Shown: piece by piece, positions 63,097 to 64,000 of the stretch | Position numbering within the stretch: position 1 is the first letter of the stretch | How the letters are laid out: each line of letters opens with the position of its first letter | NCBI GenBank assembly: GCA_014843695.1 | Contig: CM026387.1 | Coordinates: 78,175,287-78,239,286 of the forward strand | Direction: 5' to 3' | DNA length: 64,000 nucleotides | DNA from: Archivesica marissinica | Lineage: Eukaryota; Mollusca; Bivalvia; Venerida; Vesicomyidae | The notes under the pieces: generated by a model | Told to the model about the DNA's origin: nothing | Databases searched by the model: none | What the model saw: only the letters and a program-made list of their open reading frames with translations | Position numbers and translations under genes: made by a program

Positions 63097-63284
63097 CTAC
63101 AGAATCTTCATATGCTTCAATCAGTGATCTAATTTATTGCCATATAACATATTATATTACATAACTTTGCTTGTATTCAGTGTAATACAGTCATCTTATA
63201 ATTTCTTATATGTTGTTTGTGTTCATGCTTTATTTGTTGAAAAACAACTGCTTTAGCCTTAGATACAAAAATAGCTAAATATTG

Positions 63285-63540
63285 TGTGTTTTACGTTTAT
63301 TTATCGTCGCTACCGGTTGCCCATATGAGCGACCCTCCTGATGAGATTAGTCATTTTAGATTTTTGGAGGATAGTGCAATGATATAGACAAAATCTCCTC
63401 TGGTTCTTTTACATGCAGGGTGTAAAGCACCGACACGAGACCTCTGTTTAAAGTCCCATGTGTAAAACTGTTAATTTTATTAGGGTCAGACGGGGGATCG
63501 AACCTGGATTATAGCTAAGTATGAACTAATGGACTACAGT
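63285..63540 (-). mobile_element. SINE family B, minus orientation
   Basis: Tail first on plus (cgtttatttatcgtcgctac, ggttgcccatatgagcgac), then the body, then B box ggttcgatccccc on minus with a damaged head. Confidence 0.88.
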
Positions 63541-64000
63541 TATTACAAATATTGTGGCGAGTATTTGCGTGACGATGTTCAATTATCACGGACTATTTCC
63601 TACGGCGTACGGATGCGCTAATGTGATAAGGCTCAAACATATACTGTCTTAATAGCAAAATTCCAAAACTCGTTGTATAAATAGTTCAACAAATCTGCCT
63701 GCTCAGTATTTCAAGCTTACATGGGCTGCCCATATCGGAATCACACTCATCATCAATACTCATATTGCATATTCTCAATAATAGTTGTCATACGTTGCAC
63801 TATAATTCAATTCAAATGTTTATTTGGCATAAACATAGATGTTCATAGCCAGCAAAAACATGTATGGCGGCATACAATTACATACATAAACAATGACAAT
63901 TCAACACATGAGAAAAGCATGTATACATACATTCATATTGAGTATGAAAGTTTTAGTATAATGCATTCATTCTACCAATAGGAACATATGTAAAGTTAGG
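63541..64000. other. Right-edge sequence
   Basis: AT-rich, no exon found. The next upstream exon of the RNF213-like gene lies beyond the window or was missed. Confidence 0.5.

Overview
This window is AT-rich animal nuclear DNA. It holds one large split gene on the minus strand whose introns are full of minisatellites and tRNA-derived SINEs. The gene encodes an RNF213/mysterin-type giant AAA+ ATPase and RING E3 ubiquitin ligase. I could place 39 consecutive coding exons by splice sites, reading phase and resemblance to the RNF213 family as I remember it. They sum to 5,897 nt (about 1,965 codons) with compatible phase at every junction. No start or stop codon is present, so the gene runs off both ends. 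The protein style, the repeat style and the AT bias fit a marine lophotrochozoan. A bivalve mollusc is my best guess, but it is an inference and no species can be named.

Transcription runs from right to left. About 63.1-55.6 kb encodes the last part of the AAA+ motor, with a Walker-B-like strand and the conserved NRLEKH motif. About 52.0-39.5 kb encodes the helical linker and E3 scaffold. 39.05-38.87 kb encodes a C3HC4 RING. 37.6-24.4 kb encodes the E3 shell. 24.5-21.7 kb encodes the RZ finger, split over a 35-nt exon. 20.8-2.1 kb encodes the C-terminal domain. The upstream ATPase half and the last C-terminal exons lie outside the window.

Roughly a quarter of the window is tandem repeat: at least 16 separate minisatellite blocks with units of 13-71 bp. 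Several have long open frames only because the unit length is a multiple of three or the unit lacks stops. Three small tandem duplications copy real exon-intron junctions of the gene. The clearest is a 53-55 bp array next to exon 29 in which every complete copy carries a consensus acceptor, a 16-nt mini-exon and a GTAAGT donor. Another array (46.3-48.2 kb) is 27 copies of a 71-bp tRNA-like SINE head, each with A and B boxes.

Other mobile DNA: four SINE families (called A-D here), a decayed non-LTR retrotransposon with reverse-transcriptase remnants (52.9-54.6 kb), a near-perfect 231-bp palindrome, and small inverted-repeat elements. I see no second gene, no conventional tRNA or rRNA gene, and no CRISPR array.
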